A stretch of DNA of 64,000 nucleotides from Actinomadura atramentaria DSM 43919 (GCF_000381885.1 NZ_KB907210.1:124001-188000), one strand, 5' to 3'; counted from the first letter of the stretch, positions 14,979-23,915 are shown. A program made the numbers and translations. The notes: generated by a model not told the origin, from the sequence alone.

Positions 14979-16483
14979 ACCCGCGCGGGCTCGCGCCGGT
15001 CCGCGCCCTCGCGCGCCTCCCGCTCGGCCGTCGCCGTCAGGTTGCGCGGCATCCCGCCGAAGATCAGCCCGTGGAACGGCGAGATCGACCACCAGTACAG
15101 GTGCCCGAGCAGCCCGCGCGGCCGGAAGATCGCCCGCTGCCGGTAGCGGCTGCCCGCCCCCTCCGGCTCCACCGACAGGTCCAGCCAGGCGCGGCCCGGC
15201 AGCAGCATCTCCGCGCGCAGCCGCAGCGCCCGGCCGGGCTCCACCGACTCGACGCGCCAGAAGTCCACCGCGTCGCCCACCCGCAGGTGGACGGGGTCGC
15301 GGCGGCCCCGGCGCAGCCCGACGCCGCCCGAGAGCCGGTCCACCGCGCCGCGCAGCCGCCACGCGACCGGCAGCGAGTACCAGCCGTTGCGGCCGCCGAC
15401 CCCCTCGATGACGTGCCAGACGGCCGCCGCCGGCGCGGGCGTGGAACGTTCCCGCTCGTCCACGTACAGGCTGCCGCCCGCCCAGTCCGGGTCGGTCGGC
15501 AGCGGGTCGCTCGGCGCGCCCGGCGTCGCCGCCGACCCCCACCAGGTGCTGACGTCGCCGCTGCGGACGCGCCGCAGCGCCAGCCGCACCGACTCCTCGA
15601 AGCCCATCAGCCCGTCCGGCGGATCGGGGACGTACCGGGCGATGTCGTGCTCGTCGGCGACGACCTCGCTGGTCAGCGACTCCACCAGCGGCCGCGCGAT
15701 CTGCCCCGGCACCGGCGTGATCAGCCCGACCCACAGGCTCGACAGCCACGGCGACAGCAGCGGCACCCGCACGATGACGCGCGGCGGCAGGCCCGCCGCG
15801 TGCGCGTACCGCAGCATCATCTCCCGGTACGTCAGGACGTCCGGGCCCGCGATGTCGAACCCCCGGTTGACGTCCGGCGGCAGGTCCGCCGCGCCGACGA
15901 GGTACCGCAGCACGTCCCGGATCGCGATCGGCTGGACGCGCGAGGTCACCCACCGGGGCGTCACCATCGCGGGCAGCCGCTCGGTCAGGTACCGCAGCAT
16001 CTCGAACGACGCCGACCCCGAACCGATGATCACGCCCGCGCGCAGCACGGCGGTCGGCACGCCGCTCCCCAGCAGGATGCGCGCGACCTCCGCGCGGGAC
16101 CGCAGGTGCCGCGACAGCACGCCGCCCGACCGCATCCCGCCCAGGTAGACGATCCGGCCGACGCCCGCGCGCTCGGCCGCCTCGGCGAACGCGGCGGCGG
16201 CGCGGCGGTCCCGCTCGGCGAAGTCGCCCGCCGAGCCCATCGCGTGGATCAGGTAGTAGGCGACGTCCACGCCGTCCAGCGCGGCGGGCAGCGTCGCGGG
16301 GTCCAGCACGTCGCCCCGGACGATCTCGACCCGGTCGGCCCACGGGTGCGCGGCGGCGGCCTCGGGGCGGCGCACCATGCACCGGACGTCGTACCCGGCG
16401 TCCAGCAGCTCGGGCACGAGCCGCCCGCCGATGTACCCGGTCGCGCCCGTGACGAGGCAGCGTCTCTGTGCGGAATCGCTCAT
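14975..16483 (-). CDS. NAD(P)-binding SDR protein fused to DUF2867 domain
   Basis: This 502-residue protein has an N-terminal atypical SDR/NmrA-like Rossmann domain (LVTGATGYIGGRLVPELLDAG, residues about 9-30; VAYYLIHAMGS; VYLGGMRSGG). Its C-terminal roughly 150 residues match the DUF2867/SRPBCC-like pattern (GRNGWYSLPVAWRLRGAVDR, GDAVDFWRVESVEPGRALRL, YWWSISPFHGLIFGGMPRNL). This fusion is widely distributed and usually annotated only as an SDR oxidoreductase; a role in quinone or lipid-linked redox chemistry is speculative. It is divergent from the DinB gene, with a 71-bp gap, and convergent with the Nudix gene. Confidence 0.85.
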   Translation of the reverse strand: MSDSAQRRCLVTGATGYIGGRLVPELLDAGYDVRCMVRRPEAAAAHPWADRVEIVRGDVLDPATLPAALDGVDVAYYLIHAMGSAGDFAERDRRAAAAFAEAAERAGVGRIVYLGGMRSGGVLSRHLRSRAEVARILLGSGVPTAVLRAGVIIGSGSASFEMLRYLTERLPAMVTPRWVTSRVQPIAIRDVLRYLVGAADLPPDVNRGFDIAGPDVLTYREMMLRYAHAAGLPPRVIVRVPLLSPWLSSLWVGLITPVPGQIARPLVESLTSEVVADEHDIARYVPDPPDGLMGFEESVRLALRRVRSGDVSTWWGSAATPGAPSDPLPTDPDWAGGSLYVDERERSTPAPAAAVWHVIEGVGGRNGWYSLPVAWRLRGAVDRLSGGVGLRRGRRDPVHLRVGDAVDFWRVESVEPGRALRLRAEMLLPGRAWLDLSVEPEGAGSRYRQRAIFRPRGLLGHLYWWSISPFHGLIFGGMPRNLTATAEREAREGADRREPARV

Positions 16484-16554
16484 GCCGCGCGCCTACCCCG
16501 CCGAGGCCCGCGCGACTCGCGGCCGCCGCGCGCCCGGTTGCTAGGGTCGGGATC

Positions 16555-17085
16555 ATGGTCAACCCGATCGAGTCGCCGCCCGAGCCGCCCGAGCACCTCA
16601 CCGACCCGCGCGCCCTGCTGACCGGCTACCTCGACTACTACCGGGACGCCCTGCTGCGCAAGCTGGACGGCCTCACCGACGAGCAGTTGCGGACGAGCCT
16701 CGTCCCGTCCGGGTGGACCCCCCTCGAACTGCTCAAGCACCTCACCTACGTCGAGATCCGCTGGCTGCGCTGGGGCTTCCTGGCCGAGCAGGTCCCCGAG
16801 CCGTGGGGCGACCGCGGTCCCGGCGGCCGCCGCGAGGACCCGTGGCGCGTCGCGGACGGGGAGACCCTGGAGAGCCTGCGGACGGCGTTCCTGGCCGCCG
16901 CCGAGGACACCCGCGGCATCGTGTCGGCCGCCGCGCTGGAGGACGCCGGGGGCAAGGGCGGCCGGTTCGACGAGGAGCGGCCCACGCTGATCTGGATCCT
17001 GTTCCACATGCTCCAGGAGTACGCCCGGCACGTCGGCCAGCTCGACGTCGTCCGGGAGCTGGCGGACGGCGCCGTCGGGGAGTGA
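16555..17085 (+). CDS. DinB/DUF664 family protein
   Basis: This 176-residue protein has the DinB-like four-helix pattern: LTGYLDYYRDALLRKLDGLT, then GWTPLELLKHLTYVEIRWLR with the metal His (KHL), and HMLQEYARHVGQLDVVREL with the second His pair. DinB-like proteins bind a metal through three His and many act as thiol-dependent transferases (mycothiol or bacillithiol); the DUF664 group in actinomycetes is mostly uncharacterised. ATG 16555 is chosen as the first start giving the family N terminus; upstream in-frame starts overlap the divergent SDR gene. It converges on the LuxR gene with a 10-bp gap. Confidence 0.85.
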   Translation: MVNPIESPPEPPEHLTDPRALLTGYLDYYRDALLRKLDGLTDEQLRTSLVPSGWTPLELLKHLTYVEIRWLRWGFLAEQVPEPWGDRGPGGRREDPWRVADGETLESLRTAFLAAAEDTRGIVSAAALEDAGGKGGRFDEERPTLIWILFHMLQEYARHVGQLDVVRELADGAVGE

Positions 17086-17095
17086 CCCCGGCCCG

Positions 17096-19393
17096 TCAGC
17101 GCGCGGCCATCCACTCCCCGATCCGCGCCCGCGACGAGAACCCCAGCTTCGCCAGGATGTGCTCGACGTGGGAGTCGACGGTGCGCTTGGCGATGACGAG
17201 CCGGTCCGCGATCTCCCGGTTGGTCAGCCCGGCCGCGACCAGTTCGGCGATCTCCCGCTCGCGCGGGGTGAGCGCCGGGCGGTCGGGCCGCTCGTCCGGC
17301 GCGCTCGGGGCGGGCCGCTCCGCCAGCGCCTCCCCGACCGCGACGGCCATCCCCAGCGCCTCGCCCGTCTCGTAGGCGGTGCGGAACGCGTCCGCGCCCA
17401 GCGTCTCGACGGCCGTCCGCTCGTACACCTCGCGCAGCAGCGCGTGCTGCGGGCCGAACAGCGTCGTGCCGGTGTAGCGGCGGAGCCGGTCGGCGCAGCC
17501 GAGCAGCCGCGCCGCCTGCATCGGCTGGTCGAGGGTGACCAGGCAGGCGGCGACCATGTCCAGCGCGAGGGACACGCCGAGCCGGTCCCCGAGGTCGCGT
17601 TTGACGGCGAGCCCGGCGCGGACGTCGGTCAGCGCGGCCGCCGCGTCGCCCGCCAGCAGCCGCGCCAGGCCCCGCACGCACAGCCCGTACGAGCGGCACC
17701 ACAGGTCGCCCGACCGCTCGGTGACGGCGACGGCGCGCTCGGCGTGCCCGAGCGCGGCGTCGGTGTCGCCGCGGAGCGTGCAGGCGACGGACAGGAAGAC
17801 GTCCGCGACGGGCGCCAGCACGTCCTTCGCGCCGACCGACCGGTGCAGTTCCACGGATTCGCCGAGCAGCCGGGCCGCGTCGGGCAGCCGGTCCCGGTAC
17901 AGCGCCGCGACGCCCTGCGCCTGCCGGACGTACGCCAGGCTCCCGGCGTCCCCGGCGGCCGTGGCCCGCGCCGCCGCGCGCTCCAGCAGGACCGCCGCGC
18001 CGTCCAGGTCGTCCTGGAGGACGGCCAGCAGCCCGCCGAGCGCGATCAGCTCCGTCGCGGCGTCGCCGCCGAGGTCGCGCGCGGCCAGCACCTTGCCGAA
18101 CCAGTACCGCGCCTCCCCGATGAGGCCCTGCAGCGCCAGGATCCGGCCGACGCCGAGCAGCGCGCCGACCAGCTCGTCGTCGGAGGCGACGGCGAGCCCG
18201 TGGTCGACCAGCGCGCGGATGTTGGCCTGCTCGCGCCGGAACCACGCCAGCACCTCCGGCTGCGCGGGCGAGGCCAGGTCGGCGCGGGCGCGCTCGATGC
18301 GCGCCGCGAACCAGTGGAACGCCCGGTCGCGCAGCGCGGCCGTCTCGCCCGCGCGTTCCAGCCGGTCCGCGCCGTACTCGCGGATCGTGTCGAGCATCCG
18401 GTAGCGGGCCGCGTCGGACCGGCCGACGCGCCGCACGATCGACTTGGCGACCAGCCCGGCGATGAGGTCCACGATCTCGCAGCGCGGCAGCTCGACGTCG
18501 CCGCAGACCTCCTCGGCGGTCTCCAGGTCGAAGTCGCCCGCGAACACCGACAGCCGCGCCCACAGCAGCCGCTCCCCCGGCGAGCACAGGTCGTGGCTCC
18601 AGTCGATCGCGGTCTCCAGCGTCCGGTGCCGGGGCATCGCGGTGCGCCGTCCGCGCACCCGCAGGATGCGCCGGTCCAGGCGGTCGACGATCTGCTCGAC
18701 GGGCAGCGCCCGCAGTTGCACCGCCGCCAGCTCCAGCGCCAGCGGGATGCCGTCGAGGCGGCGGCACAGCAGGACGACCGCCGCCTGGTTCTCCGGGGTC
18801 AGCCGCCACTCGGGGACGACCGCCGCCGCGCGCTCGGCGAACATCCGCACCGACTCGCACGGCCGCCGGGGGTCGGGCGGCCCGTCGCCGGGGACGGGCA
18901 GCGGCGCGACCGTCAGCGTGTGCTCGCCCGCGATGTCCAGCGGCTGGCGGCTCGTGGCGAGGACGTGCAGGCCCGGCGAGCTGCGCAGCAGCACCTCCGC
19001 GAGCAGCGCGCACGCGTCCACCAGGTGCTCGCAGGTGTCCAGGACCAGCAGCATCCGCCGGTCGGCCAGGTAGTCGACCAGGACGTCCAGCACCGTTCCG
19101 GCGCGCGGGTCGGGCAGGCCCAGCGCCTCGGCCAGCGCGGGCGCGAGCAGGCTCGGCTCGCGCAGCGCGGCCAGGTCCACGAAGCACACGCCGTGCTCGT
19201 ACCCGGCGCGGGCGCGGGCGGCGGCGCGCACGGCGAGCCGCGACTTGCCGACGCCGCCGGGGCCGGTCAGCGTGACGAGCCGCCCGCGGCCGAACAGCCG
19301 CGTGATCTCGGCCAGCTCGTCGCCGCGTCCGATGAAACTCGTCAGCTCCGCCGGGAGCCGTCCTTCGCGCAGATGGAGAATCGTCAACGACAC
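17096..19393 (-). CDS. large LuxR-family regulator with AAA/STAND ATPase and TPR region
   Basis: This 765-residue protein has a P-loop domain (LTGPGGVGKSRLAV, about 40-54; LLVLDTCEHLVDA Walker B; LATSRQPL sensor) of the AfsR/LAL-like STAND type, a winged-helix/arm region, a helical TPR-like middle (about 370-640), and a C-terminal LuxR HTH (LTPREREIAELVAAGLTNRE). STAND regulators of this kind act as ATP-gated switches for secondary metabolism or stress genes. GTG 19393 follows an AGAGG site. No biosynthetic cluster lies beside it, so its target is unknown. Confidence 0.9.
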   Translation of the reverse strand: MSLTILHLREGRLPAELTSFIGRGDELAEITRLFGRGRLVTLTGPGGVGKSRLAVRAAARARAGYEHGVCFVDLAALREPSLLAPALAEALGLPDPRAGTVLDVLVDYLADRRMLLVLDTCEHLVDACALLAEVLLRSSPGLHVLATSRQPLDIAGEHTLTVAPLPVPGDGPPDPRRPCESVRMFAERAAAVVPEWRLTPENQAAVVLLCRRLDGIPLALELAAVQLRALPVEQIVDRLDRRILRVRGRRTAMPRHRTLETAIDWSHDLCSPGERLLWARLSVFAGDFDLETAEEVCGDVELPRCEIVDLIAGLVAKSIVRRVGRSDAARYRMLDTIREYGADRLERAGETAALRDRAFHWFAARIERARADLASPAQPEVLAWFRREQANIRALVDHGLAVASDDELVGALLGVGRILALQGLIGEARYWFGKVLAARDLGGDAATELIALGGLLAVLQDDLDGAAVLLERAAARATAAGDAGSLAYVRQAQGVAALYRDRLPDAARLLGESVELHRSVGAKDVLAPVADVFLSVACTLRGDTDAALGHAERAVAVTERSGDLWCRSYGLCVRGLARLLAGDAAAALTDVRAGLAVKRDLGDRLGVSLALDMVAACLVTLDQPMQAARLLGCADRLRRYTGTTLFGPQHALLREVYERTAVETLGADAFRTAYETGEALGMAVAVGEALAERPAPSAPDERPDRPALTPREREIAELVAAGLTNREIADRLVIAKRTVDSHVEHILAKLGFSSRARIGEWMAAR

Positions 19394-19433
19394 CGCGGCC
19401 TCTGCTCAGCTCCCACCGGCCGAGGCCGGCGAC

Positions 19434-20573
19434 TCACCGGGGGACGCCTGGCATCGTACCCATACTTGCACCTATCGCAACCGTCCCATTACCCGGCGCA
19501 TGCGGCCGGTTCGGGGCGGGGCGCAGGAGCCGTCCGTCGAGCACCCCGCGCAGCGTGCGCGCGCCCGCGACGGCCCACGCGAGAAGGAGAAGAAGGTATA
19601 GCGCCGCGGACAGGTAGGAGAACACCGCGAGTCCGGTGTGCCGGGCGAGGACGGCCGCGCCGGTCACGCACGTCCCGACCGGGAAGGTGTACGCCCACCA
19701 CGTCATCGCGAACGGCATCCCGGCGCGCAGCGCCCGCGCGTTCGCGGCGGCGGCGACCGCGAGCCACAGCAGCGCGAAACCCATGACCGGAACGCCGTAC
19801 AGCACGCTGAAGACCTTCAGTTCGGCGGCGTGCGCGTGCGCGGCGTCGGCGATCTGCCCGACGGCGGTCGTGGACTGCCCGAGCGGGCCGAGGACGAGGA
19901 ACAGCGTCGGGACGAGCGGCGAGACCGGCGCGCCGAGACACCCCCGCACCAGCCCCGACCACACGCCCGGCAGCACGACGAGCGTGGCGAGCAGGCTCGC
20001 GCCGAACAGCGCCAGGCACGCGCACAGCAGCGTGGCGCGCGGCTGGCCGGGCGGCAGGTGCGCGGCGAGCGGCGGCCCGGCCGCCGCCGCGACCATCGGC
20101 GCGACGACCGGCAGCAGCCAGGTCGGGTTCGGGGCCGCGTCCCGGTGCGCGTGCCGGGTGATGAGCAGGCACGGGATCGCCGCCGCGACGGCGGCGGCCG
20201 TCACCGTCCCGGCGGTCCAGAGCACCGCGTCGGCGGCGACGGCGGCGCGTTCCCCGACGACGCGCGACCCGGCGGCGAGCGTCGCGTTGCCGACCGCGAG
20301 CAGCGCCATCGGCGGGCAGCCGTAGAACACGGCCGTCGCCGGGTCCGCGAGGTGCGCGGCGGCGACGTCGCGGTGCCGCCGGAAGTGGCCGGCGCGGGCC
20401 GCGAGCAGCGCGGCGAGCAGCAGCGCCGACAGCGCCCACGCGGCCGTCCCGAGCGCCCGCAGGCCGGGCACGCGCGCGGGCACCGCCTCCGCGCCGGTCG
20501 CGACGATGGCGGTGCCCATCACCACCGCGTACCAGTTGGGGCCGATGTACCGGGTCGTGCGTGCGCCGTCCAT
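19434..20573 (-). CDS. TDT-family (TehA/SLAC1-like) C4-dicarboxylate/tellurite transporter
   Basis: This 379-residue polytopic membrane protein has about ten hydrophobic helices. It opens with IGPNWYAVVMGTAIVATG, the typical first helix of the TDT/voltage-dependent anion channel family, and has a MPFAMTWWAYTFPVGTCVT motif late in the protein. Members move dicarboxylates, sulfite or anions, and some give tellurite resistance. The divergent LysR gene, with an operator between them, is probably its regulator. Substrate not determinable. Confidence 0.88.
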   Translation of the reverse strand: MDGARTTRYIGPNWYAVVMGTAIVATGAEAVPARVPGLRALGTAAWALSALLLAALLAARAGHFRRHRDVAAAHLADPATAVFYGCPPMALLAVGNATLAAGSRVVGERAAVAADAVLWTAGTVTAAAVAAAIPCLLITRHAHRDAAPNPTWLLPVVAPMVAAAAGPPLAAHLPPGQPRATLLCACLALFGASLLATLVVLPGVWSGLVRGCLGAPVSPLVPTLFLVLGPLGQSTTAVGQIADAAHAHAAELKVFSVLYGVPVMGFALLWLAVAAAANARALRAGMPFAMTWWAYTFPVGTCVTGAAVLARHTGLAVFSYLSAALYLLLLLAWAVAGARTLRGVLDGRLLRPAPNRPHAPGNGTVAIGASMGTMPGVPR

Positions 20574-20620
20574 GCCGTCCAGCCTGCGGCGCGGCGGCGG
20601 GATCGGCTAGGGGCCGCCGA

Positions 20621-20636
20621 CCTATCAACCCATAGG
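20621..20636. promoter_or_regulatory. LysR-type operator candidate
   Basis: CCTAT (20621-20625), six bases, ATAGG (20632-20636) form a perfect 5-bp inverted repeat in the 71-bp gap between the TDT transporter and the divergent LysR gene, 9 bp before the LysR ATG. The symmetry and place fit a LysR binding site controlling both genes. Confidence 0.5.
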
Positions 20637-20644
20637 ATGACTTT

Positions 20645-21601
20645 ATGGGCATAGCGCACCGCGTCCCCGACCTCGGGGCGCTCGAACTGCTGCTGGCGGT
20701 CGTCCGGCTCGGCAGCGTGGGCCGCGCGGCGGCCGAACTGGGCGTCACCCAGCCCGCCGCCAGCGCCCGCATCCGCACGATGGAGCGCCAGCTCGGCCTC
20801 GCGCTGCTGGACCGTTCCCCGCGCGGGTCGCGGCCCACCGAGGCCGGGACGCTCGTCGCGGGCTGGGCCCAGCAGGTCCTCGACGCCGCGACGGCCCTGG
20901 ACGCGGGCGCGACCGCGCTGCGCGAGCGCCGCGAGGGACGGCTGCGCGTCGTCGCCAGCATGACCGTCGCCGAGTACCTGATGCCCGGCTGGCTCGTCGC
21001 GCTGCACGCCGCGCGGCCCGGCACCGCCGTCACGCTGCGCACCGCCAACTCCGCCGCCGTCGCCGAGACCGTCCGGGCCGGCGGCGCGGACCTCGGCTTC
21101 GTCGAGGGCACCCGGACGCCCGCCGGGCTCAGCGGCACCGTCGTGGCCGCCGACCGGCTCGTCGTCGCCGTCGCGCCCCGGCACCGCTGGACGCGGCGGC
21201 GCGGCGGCGTCACCGGCGACGAGCTGGCCGCCACGCCGCTCATCCTGCGCGAAGAGGGCTCGGGCACCCGCGAGGTCCTGGACCGCGCGCTCGCCGCGCA
21301 CGGCGGGACCGCGCCGCCGCTGCTCCAGCTCGGCTCCACGACGGCGCTCAAGGCGGCGGCGGTGTCGGGCGCGGGGCCGGTCGTCGTCAGCGAACTCGCC
21401 GTCGCCGACGAGCTGGCGGGCGGGCGGCTCGTCGCCGTCCCCGTCGCCGGGCTCGACCTGCGGCGCCCGCTGCGCGCCGTCTGGCCCGCCGGGCAGCGGC
21501 CCGCCGGACCGGCCCGCGACCTGCTGGCCCTCGCCCGGCAGGGGCGGCCCCGGCCCCCGCGGGCTTCGCGCGAGCGGGCGGCGGGGATGCTGGAGACATG
21601 A
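20645..21601 (+). CDS. LysR-family transcriptional regulator
   Basis: This 318-residue protein has an N-terminal winged HTH (LELLLAVVRLGSVGRAAAEL, TQPAASARIRTMERQLGLAL, PTEAGTLV) and a periplasmic-binding-like effector domain from about residue 95. It is divergent from the TDT transporter, the classic LysR layout, and a palindrome lies just upstream. It shares an ATGA overlap with the following universal stress protein gene, so both are on one message. Ligand unknown, perhaps the transporter's substrate. Confidence 0.92.
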   Translation: MGIAHRVPDLGALELLLAVVRLGSVGRAAAELGVTQPAASARIRTMERQLGLALLDRSPRGSRPTEAGTLVAGWAQQVLDAATALDAGATALRERREGRLRVVASMTVAEYLMPGWLVALHAARPGTAVTLRTANSAAVAETVRAGGADLGFVEGTRTPAGLSGTVVAADRLVVAVAPRHRWTRRRGGVTGDELAATPLILREEGSGTREVLDRALAAHGGTAPPLLQLGSTTALKAAAVSGAGPVVVSELAVADELAGGRLVAVPVAGLDLRRPLRAVWPAGQRPAGPARDLLALARQGRPRPPRASRERAAGMLET

Positions 21602-22401
21602 TCGGAGACAACATCCTGGTCGGCTACGACCCGGGGCCCGGCGGCCGGGAGGCCGTCGACCTGGCGTTCGCGTTCGTCCGGGTGACGGGCGGGCTGGTCA
21701 CCGTCGCGCACGTCCACGCGCCCGGGCGGCCCGCCGCCGCGGCCGAGGCGGCGAACGTGCTGGCGAACGTCCGCCGGACGCTCGACGACCCCGCCACCGA
21801 CGTCGTCGCGCAGGAGAGCCGCAGCGTCGGGCGCGGCCTGGCGGCCGCCGCCGGGCGCGCCGGGGCCGACTGCATCCTCATCGGCTCCGCCGAGGGCGGG
21901 CCGCGCGGGCGGATCACGGTCGGGTCCACCGCCGACCACCTGCTGCACTCGTCGCCGGAGGCGGTGATCCTCACGCCGTCCGGGCTGCGGCCGACGCCGA
22001 AGCTGAGCCGCATCACCGTCATGTACGTCGACCGGCCGCAGTGCGAGGACGCCGTGCTGCGCGGGGCCGTCGCGGCGCAGTCGTTCGGCGTCCCGCTGCG
22101 GCTGCTCACCCTCGCGCTGGAGGAGGACCCGCAGGACCGGCTGCGCGACGACCTCGCGCTCGCCGTCCGGATCGCCCTCGACTCGTCCGGGCTCGACCCC
22201 GAGGACGTCCGCACCGAGCTCGCGCACGGCGACGACGTGGCCGCCGCGATGGACGCCGCCGAGTGGGTCGAGGACGAGGTGGTGATCGTCGCCAGCGGCG
22301 AGAACGCGTCGCCGCACCGCGTCTTCCTCGGCGAGATCGCGCTCAAGGTCGTGCGCGCCGCGACCTGCCCGGTGATCGTCCTCCCCCGGGGCTACACGTG
22401 A
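21598..22401 (+). CDS. universal stress protein with two USP domains
   Basis: This 267-residue protein opens NILVGYDPGPGGREAVDLAF and closes each half with the ATP-type loop pattern: first half SAEGGPRGRITVGSTADHLL, second half VASGENASPHRVFLGEIALK with CPVIVLPRG. The first loop approximates GX2GX9G(S/T), so ATP binding is plausible for the N-terminal domain. Actinomycete USPs of this tandem form are usually linked to dormancy or stress. It is translated from the LysR message (ATGA overlap). A 7-bp hairpin follows the stop. Confidence 0.88.
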   Translation: MIGDNILVGYDPGPGGREAVDLAFAFVRVTGGLVTVAHVHAPGRPAAAAEAANVLANVRRTLDDPATDVVAQESRSVGRGLAAAAGRAGADCILIGSAEGGPRGRITVGSTADHLLHSSPEAVILTPSGLRPTPKLSRITVMYVDRPQCEDAVLRGAVAAQSFGVPLRLLTLALEEDPQDRLRDDLALAVRIALDSSGLDPEDVRTELAHGDDVAAAMDAAEWVEDEVVIVASGENASPHRVFLGEIALKVVRAATCPVIVLPRGYT

Positions 22402-22402
22402 T

Positions 22403-22420
22403 CTGACCCGGGCGGGTCAG
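22403..22420 (+). terminator. hairpin after the USP gene
   Basis: CTGACCC (22403-22409), GGGC loop, GGGTCAG (22414-22420): a perfect 7-bp stem one base after the USP stop codon, without a U-tract. Confidence 0.45.
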
Positions 22421-22459
22421 GCCGCTCATAGTCGAAAATGACCCCCTCCCGCCGGGTAC

Positions 22460-22489
22460 TTGCCCAGCGCTCTTTACCTCGGCTACATT
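22460..22489 (+). promoter_or_regulatory. candidate sigma70-like promoter of the CHAP gene
   Basis: TTGCCC at 22460-22465 and TACATT at 22484-22489 are separated by 18 bases, about 87 bp ahead of the CHAP start. The rest of the 174-bp gap (22402-22575) holds the USP terminator and a GGGAG ribosome site at about 22566-22570. Confidence 0.35.
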
Positions 22490-22575
22490 CTGCCGAGATC
22501 AGACCGTGACATTGATCGTCGCGGACCTTCGGGTCGGGCTCCCGCCCGCACCACGAGAGGCATCCAGGGAGCGTC

Positions 22576-23568
22576 ATGGACCCGATCGGCAAGAAGCTGC
22601 TGGCCGTCGCCAAGTCCGAACTCGGCTACACCGAGAAGGGCGACGGGTACACGAAGTTCGGCGAGTGGTACCGCACGAAGGTGGACGGCGACCACGACTC
22701 CTACTTCGCGACCGCGCCCTGGTGCGACATGTTCCTCGCCTGGGCCGCCGACCGCGCGGGCGTCGCCGACCAGGCCGGACGGTTCGCCTCCACCGTCGAG
22801 CACGCCCACTGGTTCAAGGAGCACGGCGCCTGGGGCACCAAGCCCGAGCCGGGCGCGTTCGTCTTCTACGACTGGTCCGGCAGCAAGGACCTCGACCAGA
22901 TCGACCACGTCGGCATCGTCGAGCGGGTGGACGGCCACACGATCCACACCATCGAGGGCAACGCCGACGGCTACAAGCTCACGCGCAAGACGCGCAGCCT
23001 GGACAGCGTCGTCGGGTTCGGCTACCCGTCCAAGGTCCAGGTGGTGGAGAAGTACGCGCCCAAGCACGCCGCGCCGCCCGCGAAGGTCGCCGACATGACG
23101 GCCGCGCCCGCCGCGGCGCTGCCCGCGATGCCGGTCCCCGCGCCGCACGACGCCCCGGACCCCGCGCCGCAGCTCCCCGCGCAGGACGCGGTCCTCGGCG
23201 GCATCCTCGCGCTCGTCCTGTGCGGCACCGTCGCGCTGGCCGTGGGCCGCGCCACCGCCGCCAAGGCGCCGACCACGCCGCCCATCCGCGTCCGCAAGCG
23301 CGGCCGCCACCACCGCACGGGCGCGCCCGCCGCCGTCCCCGCCGAACTGCCCACCGGGATCAGCGCCGCCGACCTGGACGCGGCCGAGTCCGTCACCACG
23401 GTCATGCCCGCCCTGTCCCTCGCCGCGGCCCACGCCGCCGAGGACCGCGAGTTCTGGGGCCGCATCGACCGCTTCAAGGACGACGAGGACCTCGCGTTCT
23501 GGGACACCCTGCACGCCGCCGTCGGCGACGCGCCCGCCGAGTACGCAAGCGCCGCCGACTTCCGCTAG
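22576..23568 (+). CDS. CHAP-domain protein with internal membrane segment
   Basis: In this 330-residue protein, residues about 1-150 form a CHAP amidase/peptidase fold: ATAPWCDMFLAWAADRAG carries the catalytic Cys, DHVGIVERVDG the His, and HTIEGNADG the following strand. A Pro/Ala-rich linker leads to a hydrophobic segment near 210-230 (LGGILALVLCGTVALAVG), then a basic KRGRHH stretch and an acidic Ala-rich tail. CHAP enzymes usually cleave peptidoglycan peptides outside the cell. There is no N-terminal signal peptide, which is odd unless the segment acts as an unusual anchor or the domain is intracellular. A GGGAG site precedes ATG 22576. The tRNA cluster begins 56 bp after it. Confidence 0.85.
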   Translation: MDPIGKKLLAVAKSELGYTEKGDGYTKFGEWYRTKVDGDHDSYFATAPWCDMFLAWAADRAGVADQAGRFASTVEHAHWFKEHGAWGTKPEPGAFVFYDWSGSKDLDQIDHVGIVERVDGHTIHTIEGNADGYKLTRKTRSLDSVVGFGYPSKVQVVEKYAPKHAAPPAKVADMTAAPAAALPAMPVPAPHDAPDPAPQLPAQDAVLGGILALVLCGTVALAVGRATAAKAPTTPPIRVRKRGRHHRTGAPAAVPAELPTGISAADLDAAESVTTVMPALSLAAAHAAEDREFWGRIDRFKDDEDLAFWDTLHAAVGDAPAEYASAADFR

Positions 23569-23624
23569 AGTTACCCATGTCGCCGCGAGGGACCGCCCCG
23601 CAAGGGAAGGCCTGAGCAGCACAC

Positions 23625-23696
23625 GCGGAAGTGGCTCAGGGGTAGAGCATCACCTTGCCAAGGTGAGGGTCGCGGGTTCGAATCCCGTCTTCCGCT
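23625..23696 (+). tRNA. tRNA-Gly (GCC)
   Basis: Acceptor arms GCGGAAG (23625-23631) and CTTCCGC (23689-23695), anticodon GCC at 23657-23659 within ACCTT-GCC-AAGGT, and T arm GGGTTCGAATCCC. The 3' CCA is not encoded. First of a Gly-Cys-Val cluster. Confidence 0.97.
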
Positions 23697-23732
23697 CTGA
23701 GAGGCCCTTGCACAGCCAGGCGGTCTCGCTCT

Positions 23733-23803
23733 GGTGGAGTGGCCGAGAGGCGAGGCAACGGCCTGCAAAGCCGTGTACACGGGTTCAAATCCCGTCTCCA
23801 CCT
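23733..23803 (+). tRNA. tRNA-Cys (GCA)
   Basis: Acceptor GGTGGAG (23733-23739) pairs with CTCCACC (23796-23802); anticodon GCA at 23765-23767; T arm GGGTTCAAATCCC. The 3' CCA is not encoded. It lies 36 bp after tRNA-Gly and 35 bp before tRNA-Val. Confidence 0.97.
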
Positions 23804-23838
23804 CGACGCCTGCGTCGAAGTCGGACGCGGGTCTGCAC

Positions 23839-23913
23839 GGGCGATTAGCTCAGTGGGAGAGCGCTACCTTGACACGGTAGAGGTCACTGGTTCAATCCCA
23901 GTATCGCCCACCA
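23839..23913 (+). tRNA. tRNA-Val (GAC)
   Basis: Acceptor GGGCGAT (23839-23845), anticodon GAC at 23871-23873, T arm TGGTTCAATCCCA, and an encoded CCA at 23911-23913, unlike its two neighbours. A strong terminator follows within 3 bp. Confidence 0.97.
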
Positions 23914-23915
23914 GT

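Noticed and set aside
14579..16621. Long plus-strand frame over the SDR gene
   Set aside because: Arg/Pro/Ala-rich composition and no ribosome site; a shadow of the minus-strand SDR gene.
17159..19786. Long plus-strand frame over the LuxR gene
   Set aside because: No domain motifs; the opposite strand has a complete STAND-LuxR protein.
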